Positions 15,631 through 23,978 of a DNA stretch of 52,941 nucleotides are shown here, in pieces. The translations under genes and the position numbers were made by a program. Source of the stretch: Acidimicrobiia bacterium (lineage in GTDB: Bacteria > Actinomycetota > Acidimicrobiia > IMCC26256 > JAMXLJ01); contig DASRES010000091.1 in NCBI GenBank assembly GCA_035651955.1, positions 1 to 52,941 on the forward strand, read 5' to 3'. The number at the start of each line of letters is the position of its first letter. The stretch's first letter is position 1. The notes under the pieces are model-generated. The model saw only the letters and a program-made list of their open reading frames with translations, made no database searches and was not told where the DNA came from.

Positions 15631-17271
15631 ATGAAGCGGGTCGGGGTCCTCGGTGTCCTCGTTCTCGTCGCGTTCGGCCTGTCCACGGTCGCCCGCGTCT
15701 CCACGACCGGCGCCGTGAGACCGGTCGCTCGCGCTGCCGCGGCGAGCGATCCGGTCATCGCCGCGGCCGGTGACATCGCGTGCTCGCCGAGCGATCCGAA
15801 CTTCAACCATCTCCAGGGGAGCGGGAACCGTTGCCAGATGATGGCGACGTCCGACCTGCTGGTGAACCACGGGTTGTCCGCGGTGCTCGCGCTCGGCGAC
15901 GACCAGTACAACGGTGGCTCCTACTCGGACTACCTCGCGTCCTACGACCCGACATGGGGACGCGTGAAGTCGATCACGCGCTCCGCCGCAGGGAACCACG
16001 ACTACGGCTCGGCCGGCGCGGGCGGGTACTTCAAGTACTTCGGACTCGCCGCCGGACCGGCCGGTCAGGGTTGGTACAGCTTCGACGTCGGTGCCTGGCA
16101 CCTCATCGCGCTCAACTCGAACTGCTCGGAGGTCGGCGGCTGCCAGACCGGGTCCGCGCAGGAGCAGTGGCTGCGCGCCGATCTCGCCGCTGACGCCAGC
16201 CCGTGCACGCTCGCGTTCTTCCACGCCGGTCGCTACTCGAGCGGCTACGGCGGCGACAACACCTACATGGCGCCGCTGTTCCAGGACCTCTACGACGCGG
16301 GCGTCGACGTCGCGCTCAGTGGGCACTCGCACGACTACGAGCGATTTGCGCCGCAGGACAACAGCGGGAACCTCGACAACGCGCGCGGCGTGCGCCAGTT
16401 CATCGTCGGCACCGGCGGCGCGTTCTTCACCGGCTGGCACGGCATCCGCGACCCCAACAGCCAGGTCAGCGAGAACACGACGTACGGCGTCCTCGACCTC
16501 ACGCTCCACCCCGGGTCGTACGACTGGAGCTTCGTCCCCGTCGCAGGGAGCAGCTACACGGACACCGGCACGACGGCGTGCCATCACGCGGGAAGCGTCG
16601 CGTCGCCGTCTCCGCCGCCGTCCGGCACCCCGCCGTACTGGAACGGCCAGGACGTCGCGCGTGGTGTCGCGCTCAGCCACAACGCCGCCGGCGGATACGT
16701 CCTCGACCGGGACGGGTTCCTCCACGCCTACGGCGGCGCGCCCACACTGCTCGCCGGTCATGCCGCGCCGGGCAGCGATTTCGCGCAGAACCTCGCACTG
16801 ACGGGCACGGACGCGGGCGGCGCGGTCGTCGACCGCGCCGCGGGCGTGTACGGGTTCGGTTCGCCACCACCGGTCCGCACGTGTGACGACAGCATCCGGT
16901 GGGGTGTGCCGACGCGCGCGATCGCGATCGACCCGGGCTGGACGAGCGGCACGCTGCGCGGTGCGACGATCGACGGGTGGGGCGGCATCCATCTCTTCTG
17001 CACGTCGCCGCCGATCACCACGACCGGGATCCCGTACTGGCCCGGGTGGGACGTCGTGCGCGGGTTCGCGATCACGCAGGGTGGCAAGGGCGGGTTCGTC
17101 CTCGACGCCTGGGGTGGCGTGCACGCGTTCGGGAACGCGCACCTGACGTCCGCGACGCCGTACTGGCCGGGCTGGGACATCGCGCGCGGCTTGGCGATCG
17201 ACGGGAGTGGGCACGGTGTCATCGTCGACGGGTGGGGCGGTCTGCACGCGTTCACGTATCGCACGGGCTGA
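15631..17271 (+). CDS. secreted metallophosphoesterase with C-terminal WGG-repeat domain
   Basis: 546 residues from ATG 15631 (in-frame GTG 15619 is possible). Signal sequence KRVGVLGVLVLVAFGLSTVA. Calcineurin-like domain (about 40-310) with AAAGDIACS (metal Asp), ALGDDQYNG, AAGNHDYG, FFHAGRYSSG and the GHSHDYER metal/His loop, resembling secreted purple-acid-phosphatase-like enzymes. After a Ser/Pro linker (SPSPPPSGTPP) come about five 45-55-residue repeats with the core D-x-W-G-G-x-H-A-F-G, for example VLDAWGGVHAFGNA and VDGWGGLHAFTY, and a P-Y-W-x-G-x-D lead-in. The repeats look like a propeller or wall-binding module. It is the first gene of a 4-gene forward run. Confidence 0.9.
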   Translation: MKRVGVLGVLVLVAFGLSTVARVSTTGAVRPVARAAAASDPVIAAAGDIACSPSDPNFNHLQGSGNRCQMMATSDLLVNHGLSAVLALGDDQYNGGSYSDYLASYDPTWGRVKSITRSAAGNHDYGSAGAGGYFKYFGLAAGPAGQGWYSFDVGAWHLIALNSNCSEVGGCQTGSAQEQWLRADLAADASPCTLAFFHAGRYSSGYGGDNTYMAPLFQDLYDAGVDVALSGHSHDYERFAPQDNSGNLDNARGVRQFIVGTGGAFFTGWHGIRDPNSQVSENTTYGVLDLTLHPGSYDWSFVPVAGSSYTDTGTTACHHAGSVASPSPPPSGTPPYWNGQDVARGVALSHNAAGGYVLDRDGFLHAYGGAPTLLAGHAAPGSDFAQNLALTGTDAGGAVVDRAAGVYGFGSPPPVRTCDDSIRWGVPTRAIAIDPGWTSGTLRGATIDGWGGIHLFCTSPPITTTGIPYWPGWDVVRGFAITQGGKGGFVLDAWGGVHAFGNAHLTSATPYWPGWDIARGLAIDGSGHGVIVDGWGGLHAFTYRTG

Positions 17272-17279
17272 GGTGACGG

Positions 17280-17741
17280 ATGGTCAGAGGCGAGGGAACC
17301 GCCGTGGCGCAGGGCGCGACCGCGCAGGACGCGTTCGACTTCGTCCTCGACCCCGCGCAGTACACCAAGGCCGACACGAAGATGGTGTGGGTGACGAAGC
17401 TCGCCGACACGCCGGACGGCATGCTGGCCCGCGAGGACGGCCGGTTCCTCGGCCGGCTTCCCGGGTCGGTCGTCACGCGCTACCGGTGGTCGCGGCCGAA
17501 CCGCATCGACGTCACGCTCGAGCACGGCGTCCCGCGGTCGCTCCACGCGTGGTTCGAGCTCGACGACGTCGACGGCGGCGTGCGCATCCACCACGTCGAG
17601 GAGCTCGACCTCGGCCACGGTCTGCTCGGCGCGCTCCACGACGCGGTCGCACGCCGCTGGTTCGCCGAGTCGGTCCGCCGAGAGGTCGACGAGATCGCGC
17701 GGCTGCTCGAACAGGGGGAGCGCGGCCGCGGCCCGCGGTGA
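17280..17741 (+). CDS. SRPBCC-superfamily (polyketide cyclase/START-like) protein
   Basis: 153 residues from ATG 17280, 8 bases after the previous stop. Helix-grip pattern: AQGATAQDAFDFVLDPAQY at the N-terminus, strands including VVTRYRWSRPNRIDVTLEHG, and a long C-terminal helix RWFAESVRREVDEIARLLE. Such proteins bind hydrophobic ligands in a deep cavity. It has no catalytic signature, so a binding or chaperone role is as likely as an enzyme. Confidence 0.82.
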   Translation: MVRGEGTAVAQGATAQDAFDFVLDPAQYTKADTKMVWVTKLADTPDGMLAREDGRFLGRLPGSVVTRYRWSRPNRIDVTLEHGVPRSLHAWFELDDVDGGVRIHHVEELDLGHGLLGALHDAVARRWFAESVRREVDEIARLLEQGERGRGPR

Positions 17742-17753
17742 GAAGCTGATCGC

Positions 17754-19229
17754 GTGAGCTCCACCGCGCCGAACATCCTCGTCGTCATGTCGGATCAGCA
17801 CCGGGCCGACATGATGGGCTGCGCGGGGGATCCCGGTGTGCTGACGCCGAACCTCGATCGCCTCGCGTCGGAAGGCGTCCGCTTCTCGCGCGTGAGCTGC
17901 CAGGGGCCGCTGTGCATGCCGGCGCGCGCGTCGTTCCTCACAGAGCGGTACGTGCGCGATCACGGCGTCTACACGAACTGGGGCGAGGTCGCGCCGGACT
18001 GCCCGACATACCTCCACGCGTTGCGTGAGGCCGGGTACCACACCGTGCTGATCGGGAAGGCGCACCTCTACCGCGACGAGGCGCACGACGCGCGCCATGT
18101 CGACGAGCTCGCGCCCCGTCTGCACGCGCTCGGGTTCGCGGAGGTCCACGAGACGGGCGACAAGTTCGCGACGTCGATACCGAACGCGTACACGGACCAC
18201 CTGCGCGACCGCGGGCTCCTCGACGTCTACCGCCGCCACATCGCGGATCGCAGCTACCAGGGTGAGAACGAGACCGGTCGCGGCGCGACCAAGCGCGTGC
18301 CGATGTGGGACTCGACCCCGTTGCCGGTCGCGCTCGACGACTACGTCGACGCGTGGCACGGCGCGATCGCGGCCCGGTGGATCGAGTCGTACGAGCGGGA
18401 CGAGCCGTTCTTCGCGTTCGTCGGGTTCCCGGGCCCGCACGATCCCTGGGACGCGCCCGCGGAGGCGGTGGCGCGCTACGCCGGCGTCGACGTCTCGATG
18501 CCCGCGTCGACGACCCGACCCGAGCTCGACGGGACCGGCCGGTACGGCGCGCTGCTGCGCGCGTTCCTGCACCTCTCCGACACGGACACGATGACGACCG
18601 ACGCGATCCGCGGGATGCGACGCGCGTACAGCGCGGACGTCTCGGTCATCGACGACGGCGTCGGGCGGATACTCGGCGCCCTGGACGAGCGCGGGATGCT
18701 CGACGACACGTGGGTGATCTACACGAGCGATCACGGCGAGATGGGCGGCAACCACGGCCTCATGTCGAAGTGCGTGCTCTACGAACCCGCGGTGCGCGTG
18801 CCGCTCGTCATCCGGCCGCCGTCGGGGGTGCGGACGAAGCCGGCGGTCGTCGACGCGCTCGTCGAGCACCTCGACGTTCCCGCAACCGTGCGCGCGATCG
18901 CGGGCGCGCCCGACGTCCTCGGCAGCGAAGGCCGGTCCCTGCTCCCGCACGTGTCCGGCGACGGAGCACCGCTCGAGCGGCGCGACGTGTCGGTCAGCGA
19001 GAACTGGGGCTTCGCCGCGTTCGAGACCGCGCGCCACAAGCTCGTCGTCGACGAGGACGCGCTCGAGCCGTGCCAGCTGTTCGACCTGGCCGCCGACCCG
19101 CACGAGGACCGCAACCGCCTGCACGACCCCGAGTGCAAGAGCGTCGTCGAGGAGCTCATGGAGACCTACGCGCGGCCGTTCTTCGCGACGGCGCCGGCCC
19201 GCCCGCACTCGAGCCCCTTCACCGGCTGA
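17754..19229 (+). CDS. type I sulfatase / arylsulfatase-like hydrolase
   Basis: 491 residues from GTG 17754. N-terminal VVMSDQHRADMMG carries the metal-binding Asp14/Gln15. The modification site is Cys54 in PLCMPARASF: it fits the C-x-P-x-R core read by formylglycine-generating enzyme but has Ala in place of the usual Ser. The second metal-site region is IYTSDHGEMGGNHG. Likely substrates are organic sulfate or phosphonate esters; no signal peptide is seen, so it acts in the cytoplasm. It is followed 2 bases later by the PPOX gene. Confidence 0.93.
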   Translation: MSSTAPNILVVMSDQHRADMMGCAGDPGVLTPNLDRLASEGVRFSRVSCQGPLCMPARASFLTERYVRDHGVYTNWGEVAPDCPTYLHALREAGYHTVLIGKAHLYRDEAHDARHVDELAPRLHALGFAEVHETGDKFATSIPNAYTDHLRDRGLLDVYRRHIADRSYQGENETGRGATKRVPMWDSTPLPVALDDYVDAWHGAIAARWIESYERDEPFFAFVGFPGPHDPWDAPAEAVARYAGVDVSMPASTTRPELDGTGRYGALLRAFLHLSDTDTMTTDAIRGMRRAYSADVSVIDDGVGRILGALDERGMLDDTWVIYTSDHGEMGGNHGLMSKCVLYEPAVRVPLVIRPPSGVRTKPAVVDALVEHLDVPATVRAIAGAPDVLGSEGRSLLPHVSGDGAPLERRDVSVSENWGFAAFETARHKLVVDEDALEPCQLFDLAADPHEDRNRLHDPECKSVVEELMETYARPFFATAPARPHSSPFTG

Positions 19230-19231
19230 CG

Positions 19232-19675
19232 ATGGCAGGCCTGGACGACGTGCGCCGCCTCGCAGGCGACGACAACGGGTTGGCCGTCGTCGCGACGTCC
19301 CGGCGCGACGGCACGGTCCAGTCGTCCGTCGTCAACGCGGGCGTCCTCGCCGATCCCGTCGACGGCCATGACGTCGTCGGGTTCGTCGCGCGCGGCGGCA
19401 CGGTGAAGCTCGCGAACCTGCGACGCGATCCGCGCCTCACGATCGTCTTCCGCGCGGGATGGCGCTGGACGGCGGTCGAGGGGACGGCCGTGCTCGTCGG
19501 TCCCGACGACGCGCGCGCCGGGTTCGACGCGTCGCGCGTCCCGCAGCTGCTGCGCGAGGTCTTCACCGCCGCGGGCGGCACGCACGACGACTGGGACGAG
19601 TACGACCGCGTCATGGCCGCAGAGCGGCGCACCGCGGTCCTCGTCACGCCGCGGCGGGTCTACGGCACCGGCTGA
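19232..19675 (+). CDS. PPOX-class flavin/F420-dependent protein
   Basis: 147 residues from ATG 19232. Split-barrel fold pattern of pyridoxamine-5'-phosphate-oxidase-like proteins: GLAVVATSRRDGTVQSSVVN, VGFVARGGTVKLANLRRDPR, then WRWTAVEGTAVLVGPDD. The spacing matches the actinobacterial group often annotated as F420-dependent (TIGR03618-like). It presumably reduces or oxidises a small substrate of the same pathway as the sulfatase. Its last 16 bases overlap the 3' end of the convergent cyclase gene. Confidence 0.88.
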   Translation: MAGLDDVRRLAGDDNGLAVVATSRRDGTVQSSVVNAGVLADPVDGHDVVGFVARGGTVKLANLRRDPRLTIVFRAGWRWTAVEGTAVLVGPDDARAGFDASRVPQLLREVFTAAGGTHDDWDEYDRVMAAERRTAVLVTPRRVYGTG

Positions 19676-20460
19676 CGGGCGCAGTCGACCACGAACGCGT
19701 CGACGGGCTCGTGGCGTCCCGCGATCTCGCACCGGCGGGGCGACGCCGCGGGGAACCGGTCGCGCACGGCGTCGAACGCGGGCGCGCCGACGACGACCTC
19801 GTTCGCGCCCGCGTGGTGCTGGAGCCGGGACGCGACGTTCACCGCGTCGCCGAGCGCGGTGAAGTCGACGACGCCCTCGCCGCCGACGTTCCCGACGTAC
19901 GCCGTGCCCGCGTGCACACCCGCTCCGAGCGCGAGCCCGCGCAGGTCGCGATCCGACCGCACCGTGGAGACGAGCTCGACACCGGCGTCGACCGCCTTCG
20001 CTCGATACGACGGACCGGCGATGCCGGGGATGAACAGCGCCATGACCTCGTCGCCGATGAGCTTGTCGATGATGGCGTCGTGCGCGACGAGGATCTGGGT
20101 CGCGACCGCGTAGAAGCGGTTGAGCACGCGGGCGAACGACTCGGCGCGTTGGTGCTCGCCGAACGTCGTCGAGCCGCGCACGTCCGCGAAGAGCACGCCG
20201 ACGTCGACCTCGGCGCCGCCGACGGGGAGCGTGTCGCAGCACCGCGTGCACAGGGTCGGGTTCTTGCGCGACGGGCGGAACCCCGCGAGCGCGACCAGCT
20301 TCCCGCCGACGCCGCCGAACGGGTTGTGGCAGACCTTGCAGCGGGGCGCGGACGGCAGGTGCCGGAACACGACGTGGGCGAGACGCAACGGCCGGTGTCC
20401 CTCGACCAGCACCTTGTGCCACGTGTCGCTCGCCCGGTCGGCGTCGTCGCCGGCGGCCAT
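19660..20460 (-). CDS. class III adenylate/guanylate cyclase with N-terminal zinc ribbon
   Basis: 266 residues from ATG 20460. The N-terminal part has C41-x-x-C44 and C71-x-x-C74 (RCKVCHNPF and LCTRCC), suggesting a zinc ribbon. The catalytic domain has metal Asp in LFADVRGSTTF, DKLIGDEVMALF with a Lys and the second metal Asp, and VDFTALGDAVNVASRL with the Asn/Arg transition-state residues. Lys plus the Thr/Ala-Leu-Gly-Asp context favours cAMP. No membrane segment is seen, so it should be cytosolic. Zinc or redox control of cAMP synthesis is a possible role (inference). Divergent from the second LigD gene. Confidence 0.92.
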   Translation of the reverse strand: MAAGDDADRASDTWHKVLVEGHRPLRLAHVVFRHLPSAPRCKVCHNPFGGVGGKLVALAGFRPSRKNPTLCTRCCDTLPVGGAEVDVGVLFADVRGSTTFGEHQRAESFARVLNRFYAVATQILVAHDAIIDKLIGDEVMALFIPGIAGPSYRAKAVDAGVELVSTVRSDRDLRGLALGAGVHAGTAYVGNVGGEGVVDFTALGDAVNVASRLQHHAGANEVVVGAPAFDAVRDRFPAASPRRCEIAGRHEPVDAFVVDCARQPVP

Positions 20461-20558
20461 CGCGCACTTGTACCACCCGGTCGCGGGGCGTGCCCGCGTG
20501 AGGCGCGCGGGCCGTCCCGGTGGGACGCGGGACCGCCCCGGTGGGGTACGACTGGACC

Positions 20559-22160
20559 ATGGCTCCCCACCGCACGGAGCGTCTCGGCGAGTACGCGGCC
20601 AAGCGCGACTTCGCGCGCACGCCCGAGCCGTCGGGTGGGACGCCCGCCCCGCCGACGGACCAGCCCCGCTTCGTCGTGCAGCGACACCGCGCCCGGCGCC
20701 TTCACTACGACTTCCGCCTCGAGATGGACGGTGTGCTCGTCAGCTGGGCGATCCCGAAGGGTCCGTCGCTCGACCCGTCGGTGAAGCGCCTCGCGGTGCA
20801 CGTGGAGGACCACCCGATCGAGTACTTCGACTTCGAGGGCGTGATCCCGCGCGGCGAGTACGGCGGTGGTGACGTCATCGTGTGGGACTGGGGAACGTAC
20901 GAAGCGGTCCACGCGCCCGATCCGGTGCGCGCCGTGGAGCAGGGCGAGCTGCACGTCGAGCTCCACGGTCAGAAGCTGCACGGCCGCTTCGTGATGATCC
21001 GTCGCGGCGAGGACGCGTCCGGCAAGGAGCAGTGGCTCGTGTTCCACAAGCGCGACGAGCACGCCGTCGCGGGTTGGGATGCCGAGGATCACCCGCGCTC
21101 GGTCCGCAGCGGTCGCACGAACGACGAGGTCGCCGCGAACCCGGATGCGTCGTGGCGCAGCGACGCGCCCGCCGCCGTCGCTCGCGTCGACTTCTCGTCG
21201 TCGCGTCCGGACATCGCCGCGCTCGACGCGCTCGGCGCGCGTGGTGATTGGGAGTTCGACGGCGTCACCTTGAAGCTGACGAACCTCGACAAGGTGCTGT
21301 TCCCGCCGCGCGAGAAGGGCGGCGAGCCGCTGACGAAGCGCGACCTGGTCCGTTGGTACGCGACGATCGCACCGGTGATGCTGCCGTACCTCGAAGGACG
21401 GCCGCTGAACATGCACCGCTATCCGGACGGCGTGGACAAGCCCGGCTTCTGGCACAAGGAGATCCCGTCGCACTCGCCCGAGTGGATCACGCGGTGGCAC
21501 AACGACGAGGCCGACGAGGGCGAGAGCGAGTGGTACGTCGTCGCGGACCGGCCGGCGACGCTCGCGTGGCTCGCCAACTTCGGCGCGATCGAGCTGCACG
21601 CCTGGACGTCGTGCATCCCGCACGTCCACGAACCGACGTACGCGCTCATCGACATCGATCCCGGCGGAGACACGTCGTGGGACGACGTCCTCACACTCAC
21701 GCGCCTGTACCGCACGGCGCTCGGGCACCTGCACGTCTTCGGCGCCCCGAAGGTGACGGGCCAACGGGGCATCCAGATCTGGGTGCCGATCGAGCCGGGT
21801 CCGAGCTTCGACGACACGCGCGCCTGGGTCGAGGCGGTGTCCCGCGCGATCGGGAACACGGTGCCCGAGCTCGTGAGCTGGAAGTGGGAGAAGCACGCGC
21901 GCGGCGGGCTCGCGCGCCTCGACTACACCCAGAACGCGATCAACAAGACGCTCGTCGCGCCGTACTCGGTGCGTCCCGCGCCCGGTGCGCCGGTGTCGAT
22001 GCCGATCCGTTGGGACGAGCTCGACGCCCCCGAGCTCCGCAGCGACCGGTGGACGATCCGCGACGCCGGTGCGCGCGTCATGGAGGTCGGCGACCTGTTC
22101 CACGACGTGCTCACGCGGAAGCAGCGCCTCCCGTCGCTCGGAGACGCCGCCTCCACGTAA
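20559..22160 (+). CDS. LigD-like phosphoesterase-polymerase fusion without ligase domain
   Basis: 533 residues from ATG 20559. The N-terminal 3'-phosphoesterase domain (about 30-180) has FVVQRHRARRLHYDFRLEMD, VSWAIPKGPS, HVEDHPIEYFDFEG and IPRGEYGGGDVIVWDWG. After a charged linker (about 190-235) the polymerase domain (about 245-525) has NLDKVLFPP, the Asp pair in YALIDIDPGGDTSW, KVTGQRGIQIWVPI and SMPIRWDELD. The usual LigD ligase domain (K-x-D-G) is absent. It would process 3' ends and fill gaps in NHEJ with a separate ligase. It diverges by about 42 kDa of extra domain from the Pol-only protein at 12340. Confidence 0.94.
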   Translation: MAPHRTERLGEYAAKRDFARTPEPSGGTPAPPTDQPRFVVQRHRARRLHYDFRLEMDGVLVSWAIPKGPSLDPSVKRLAVHVEDHPIEYFDFEGVIPRGEYGGGDVIVWDWGTYEAVHAPDPVRAVEQGELHVELHGQKLHGRFVMIRRGEDASGKEQWLVFHKRDEHAVAGWDAEDHPRSVRSGRTNDEVAANPDASWRSDAPAAVARVDFSSSRPDIAALDALGARGDWEFDGVTLKLTNLDKVLFPPREKGGEPLTKRDLVRWYATIAPVMLPYLEGRPLNMHRYPDGVDKPGFWHKEIPSHSPEWITRWHNDEADEGESEWYVVADRPATLAWLANFGAIELHAWTSCIPHVHEPTYALIDIDPGGDTSWDDVLTLTRLYRTALGHLHVFGAPKVTGQRGIQIWVPIEPGPSFDDTRAWVEAVSRAIGNTVPELVSWKWEKHARGGLARLDYTQNAINKTLVAPYSVRPAPGAPVSMPIRWDELDAPELRSDRWTIRDAGARVMEVGDLFHDVLTRKQRLPSLGDAAST

Positions 22161-22172
22161 GCCCTGCCCTGC

Positions 22173-22189
22173 CCCGCGCCGCGCGCGGG
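22173..22189. terminator. GC-rich hairpin between convergent LigD and cupin genes
   Basis: CCCGCGC-CGC-GCGCGGG, a perfect 7-bp stem with a 3-base loop, lies directly between the LigD stop (22160) and the cupin stop (22190). There is no T tract; a bidirectional terminator or mRNA end is likely from position. Confidence 0.4.
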
Positions 22190-22711
22190 TCACGTCGTCG
22201 TGATCTCCTCGAGGACGTGCGCCCGCGTCACGTCGTGGTCGTGCGAGCCCTTCGCGTGCTGCTGCACCGCGGCCACGAGGTGCTCGACCTCGCCGCCCGG
22301 GTCGAGGCGGAACTCGACGCCGCACGGGCAGCGCGCGATGCGCACGCCCGGGCCGTCGAGGCCGTGCACGAGCTCCTCGGTGCCGGTGAAGTCGATCGCG
22401 ACGCACGGCTCGTCGCCGACGACCCAGGCGTCGTGACCGGGTGCGACGACGTGCGCGTCGCCCGGGCCGAGCTCGCGCTCCTCGCCGTCGTCCATGCGGA
22501 CGCGAAGACGCCCCGAGATCACGTACCCCGTGTGCGCGATCTTGCAGCTGTCCGTCCCCGCGAGCGGCTTCACGTCCTTCGACCACCGCCAGCCCGGCTC
22601 GAACACCGCGCGGCCGATCGTGACGTTTCCGAGATCGACGAGGCTGACCTCGCCGTGCTCGAAGGTCGGCTTCTCGTCCGGCGTGTCGAGGTTCTTGACG
22701 TCGATGCCCAT
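22190..22711 (-). CDS. cupin domain fused to a DUF1059-like C-terminal segment
   Basis: 173 residues from ATG 22711, with GGAGGGAG just upstream. Residues 30-115 form a cupin barrel: IGRAVFEPGWRWSKDV, HTGYVISGRLRVRMDDG, LGPGDAHVVAPGHDAWVVG. The classical H-x-H metal ligands are not complete, so it may be a non-metal cupin. From about 130 on, RCPCGVEFRLDPG and VEHLVAAVQQHAKGSHDHDV look like the DUF1059 pattern (C-G, E-L-V, H-A, H...D-V). The fusion suggests DUF1059 is a binding or regulatory module. The divergent partner is a two-TM protein. Confidence 0.8.
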   Translation of the reverse strand: MGIDVKNLDTPDEKPTFEHGEVSLVDLGNVTIGRAVFEPGWRWSKDVKPLAGTDSCKIAHTGYVISGRLRVRMDDGEERELGPGDAHVVAPGHDAWVVGDEPCVAIDFTGTEELVHGLDGPGVRIARCPCGVEFRLDPGGEVEHLVAAVQQHAKGSHDHDVTRAHVLEEITTT

Positions 22712-22851
22712 GCTCCCTCCGTTCGTCGAGCGGCACGGGCATCGTGCGCCGGATGCCGAGGGCTCACATCGGTGAGACCACGTAACGGGATCGCCGCGGG
22801 CCTACGTAGTCGCCGTCGCGGGGTGATCCCAGCGTGACCGCGCGCCCGCTG

Positions 22852-22880
22852 TTGTCGCCGTCACGCGGACCCCGTACGCT
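22852..22880 (+). promoter_or_regulatory. candidate promoter of the two-TM protein gene
   Basis: TTGTCG (22852-22857) and TACGCT (22875-22880) are spaced by 17 bp, 28 bases before the start codon. Confidence 0.45.
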
Positions 22881-22908
22881 GCCGCACCGGTTCAGGGGGT
22901 GATGCCCG

Positions 22909-23181
22909 ATGGGTGATCTGTTGGCGGTCGTCACGAGCGTTACGACCAAGACCAGCGCCAGGCACGTCGCCGAGATCGCAGGGATCATCGGCGTGATCGG
23001 TGCGATCCTGGTCTTCGTCGGTGGCTGCTTCGGCCTCGGGCTGCTGCCCGGCGGCAACTCGACGGCCCGGCTCGAACGCATCGGCTATCTCGCGGGCGCC
23101 GTCCTGATCGGGGTCGCGTTCCTCCTCATCCTGCTCGCGATCCACAGCGGGTTCGGCTCGGTCACCGTCGTCCAGCACTAG
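22909..23181 (+). CDS. small two-transmembrane-segment protein
   Basis: 90 residues from ATG 22909, with AGGGGGT at 22894-22900; ATG 22902 is out of frame. Two hydrophobic segments are clear: about 23-47 (IAGIIGVIGAILVFVGGCFG) and about 60-81 (LAGAVLIGVAFLLILLAI), joined by a short polar loop. The N-terminal 20 residues are polar and probably cytoplasmic. No family recognised. It stands alone between divergent cupin and convergent ParA genes, with its own promoter. Confidence 0.72.
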   Translation: MGDLLAVVTSVTTKTSARHVAEIAGIIGVIGAILVFVGGCFGLGLLPGGNSTARLERIGYLAGAVLIGVAFLLILLAIHSGFGSVTVVQH

Positions 23182-23230
23182 ACCGGCACGGGACGCAACT
23201 CGCGCACGCCTCGAGACCCGACGCGTCAGG

Positions 23231-23830
23231 TCATGAACCGCGGAACGCGCGCGACGCGCGGCGCCACACCGAGCGGTACGCGTCGAGCCCTTCCGTCGAG
23301 AGCCACGCGCTCGGACCGGACGCGATCGCGACACGTTCGGGGACGGTGCCCCACACCGGCACGCCCGCCTCGGTCCAGTCGGTGACCGCGTCCTGGTAGT
23401 CGCGCGTGAACGTCCGTGCCGAGCAGACGACGAGCCCGAACGGCGTTCGCTTGGGGACCATGTCGAGGACGGCCTCCACGCGCGCCGTCTCGACGCCGCC
23501 CACGCGTGTCGGCACGACGACCACGTCGGCACGGTCGAGCGCCTTGCCGAGGAGCCGCTCGTTCCCCGGCGGCGTGTCGACGACCGTGACCTCCTCGCCG
23601 TCGACCCGGTCGAGCGCCTTCGTGAGGAGCCGGTCGGTCGGCGCCTCCACGACCGCGATGCCGTCGAACTCGCCGTCGTCGGCCGCCTCGACCCAGTCGG
23701 CCGCGCTGGCCTGCGGGTCGGCGTCGACGAGCGTGACGTCGGACCGGCCGTTGGCCGAGACGGCCGCGAGGTACACGGACGTCGTGGTCTTCCCGACGCC
23801 GCCCTTCAGTGCTGCCACGACGATGATCAC
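23231..23830 (-). CDS. ParA/MinD-like ATPase (orphan)
   Basis: 199 residues from ATG 23830. Deviant Walker A ALKGGVGKTTT (residues 7-17, signature Lys9 and Lys14), switch I LVDADPQASAADW and Walker B VTVVDTPPG. It is short compared with chromosomal ParA (about 250-300) and lacks the N-terminal DNA-binding extension. No ParB, parS-like repeats or partner cargo gene are adjacent. Such small orphan ParA proteins can position protein or plasmid cargo; its cargo here is unknown. Divergent from the Nfu gene. Confidence 0.9.
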   Translation of the reverse strand: MIIVVAALKGGVGKTTTSVYLAAVSANGRSDVTLVDADPQASAADWVEAADDGEFDGIAVVEAPTDRLLTKALDRVDGEEVTVVDTPPGNERLLGKALDRADVVVVPTRVGGVETARVEAVLDMVPKRTPFGLVVCSARTFTRDYQDAVTDWTEAGVPVWGTVPERVAIASGPSAWLSTEGLDAYRSVWRRASRAFRGS

Positions 23831-23870
23831 GGCCTTACCGTAGGTGGCGAGCGCCGGCCGGTGCCCGGGT

Positions 23871-23885
23871 CCGGGATTATCCCGG
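23871..23885. promoter_or_regulatory. perfect palindrome in the ParA/Nfu spacer
   Basis: CCGGGAT-T-ATCCCGG, 7-bp arms around one central base, in the 148-base divergent spacer. Its position suggests an operator or a promoter-overlapping site; the binding protein is unknown. Confidence 0.4.
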
Positions 23886-23978
23886 TGGCGGAGGCGTTGT
23901 CACCTGGAGCCGGCGAGCAGACGCGGCGAGCAGGCGCGAGGGGCCGACGCCGACGACCAGATGCGAGAGGAGCGGAGC

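Noticed and set aside
19839-22742. 967-residue reverse frame
   Set aside because: Spurious long frame opposite LigD and cupin genes; composition is Arg/Ala-rich with no domain match and it spans two real genes.
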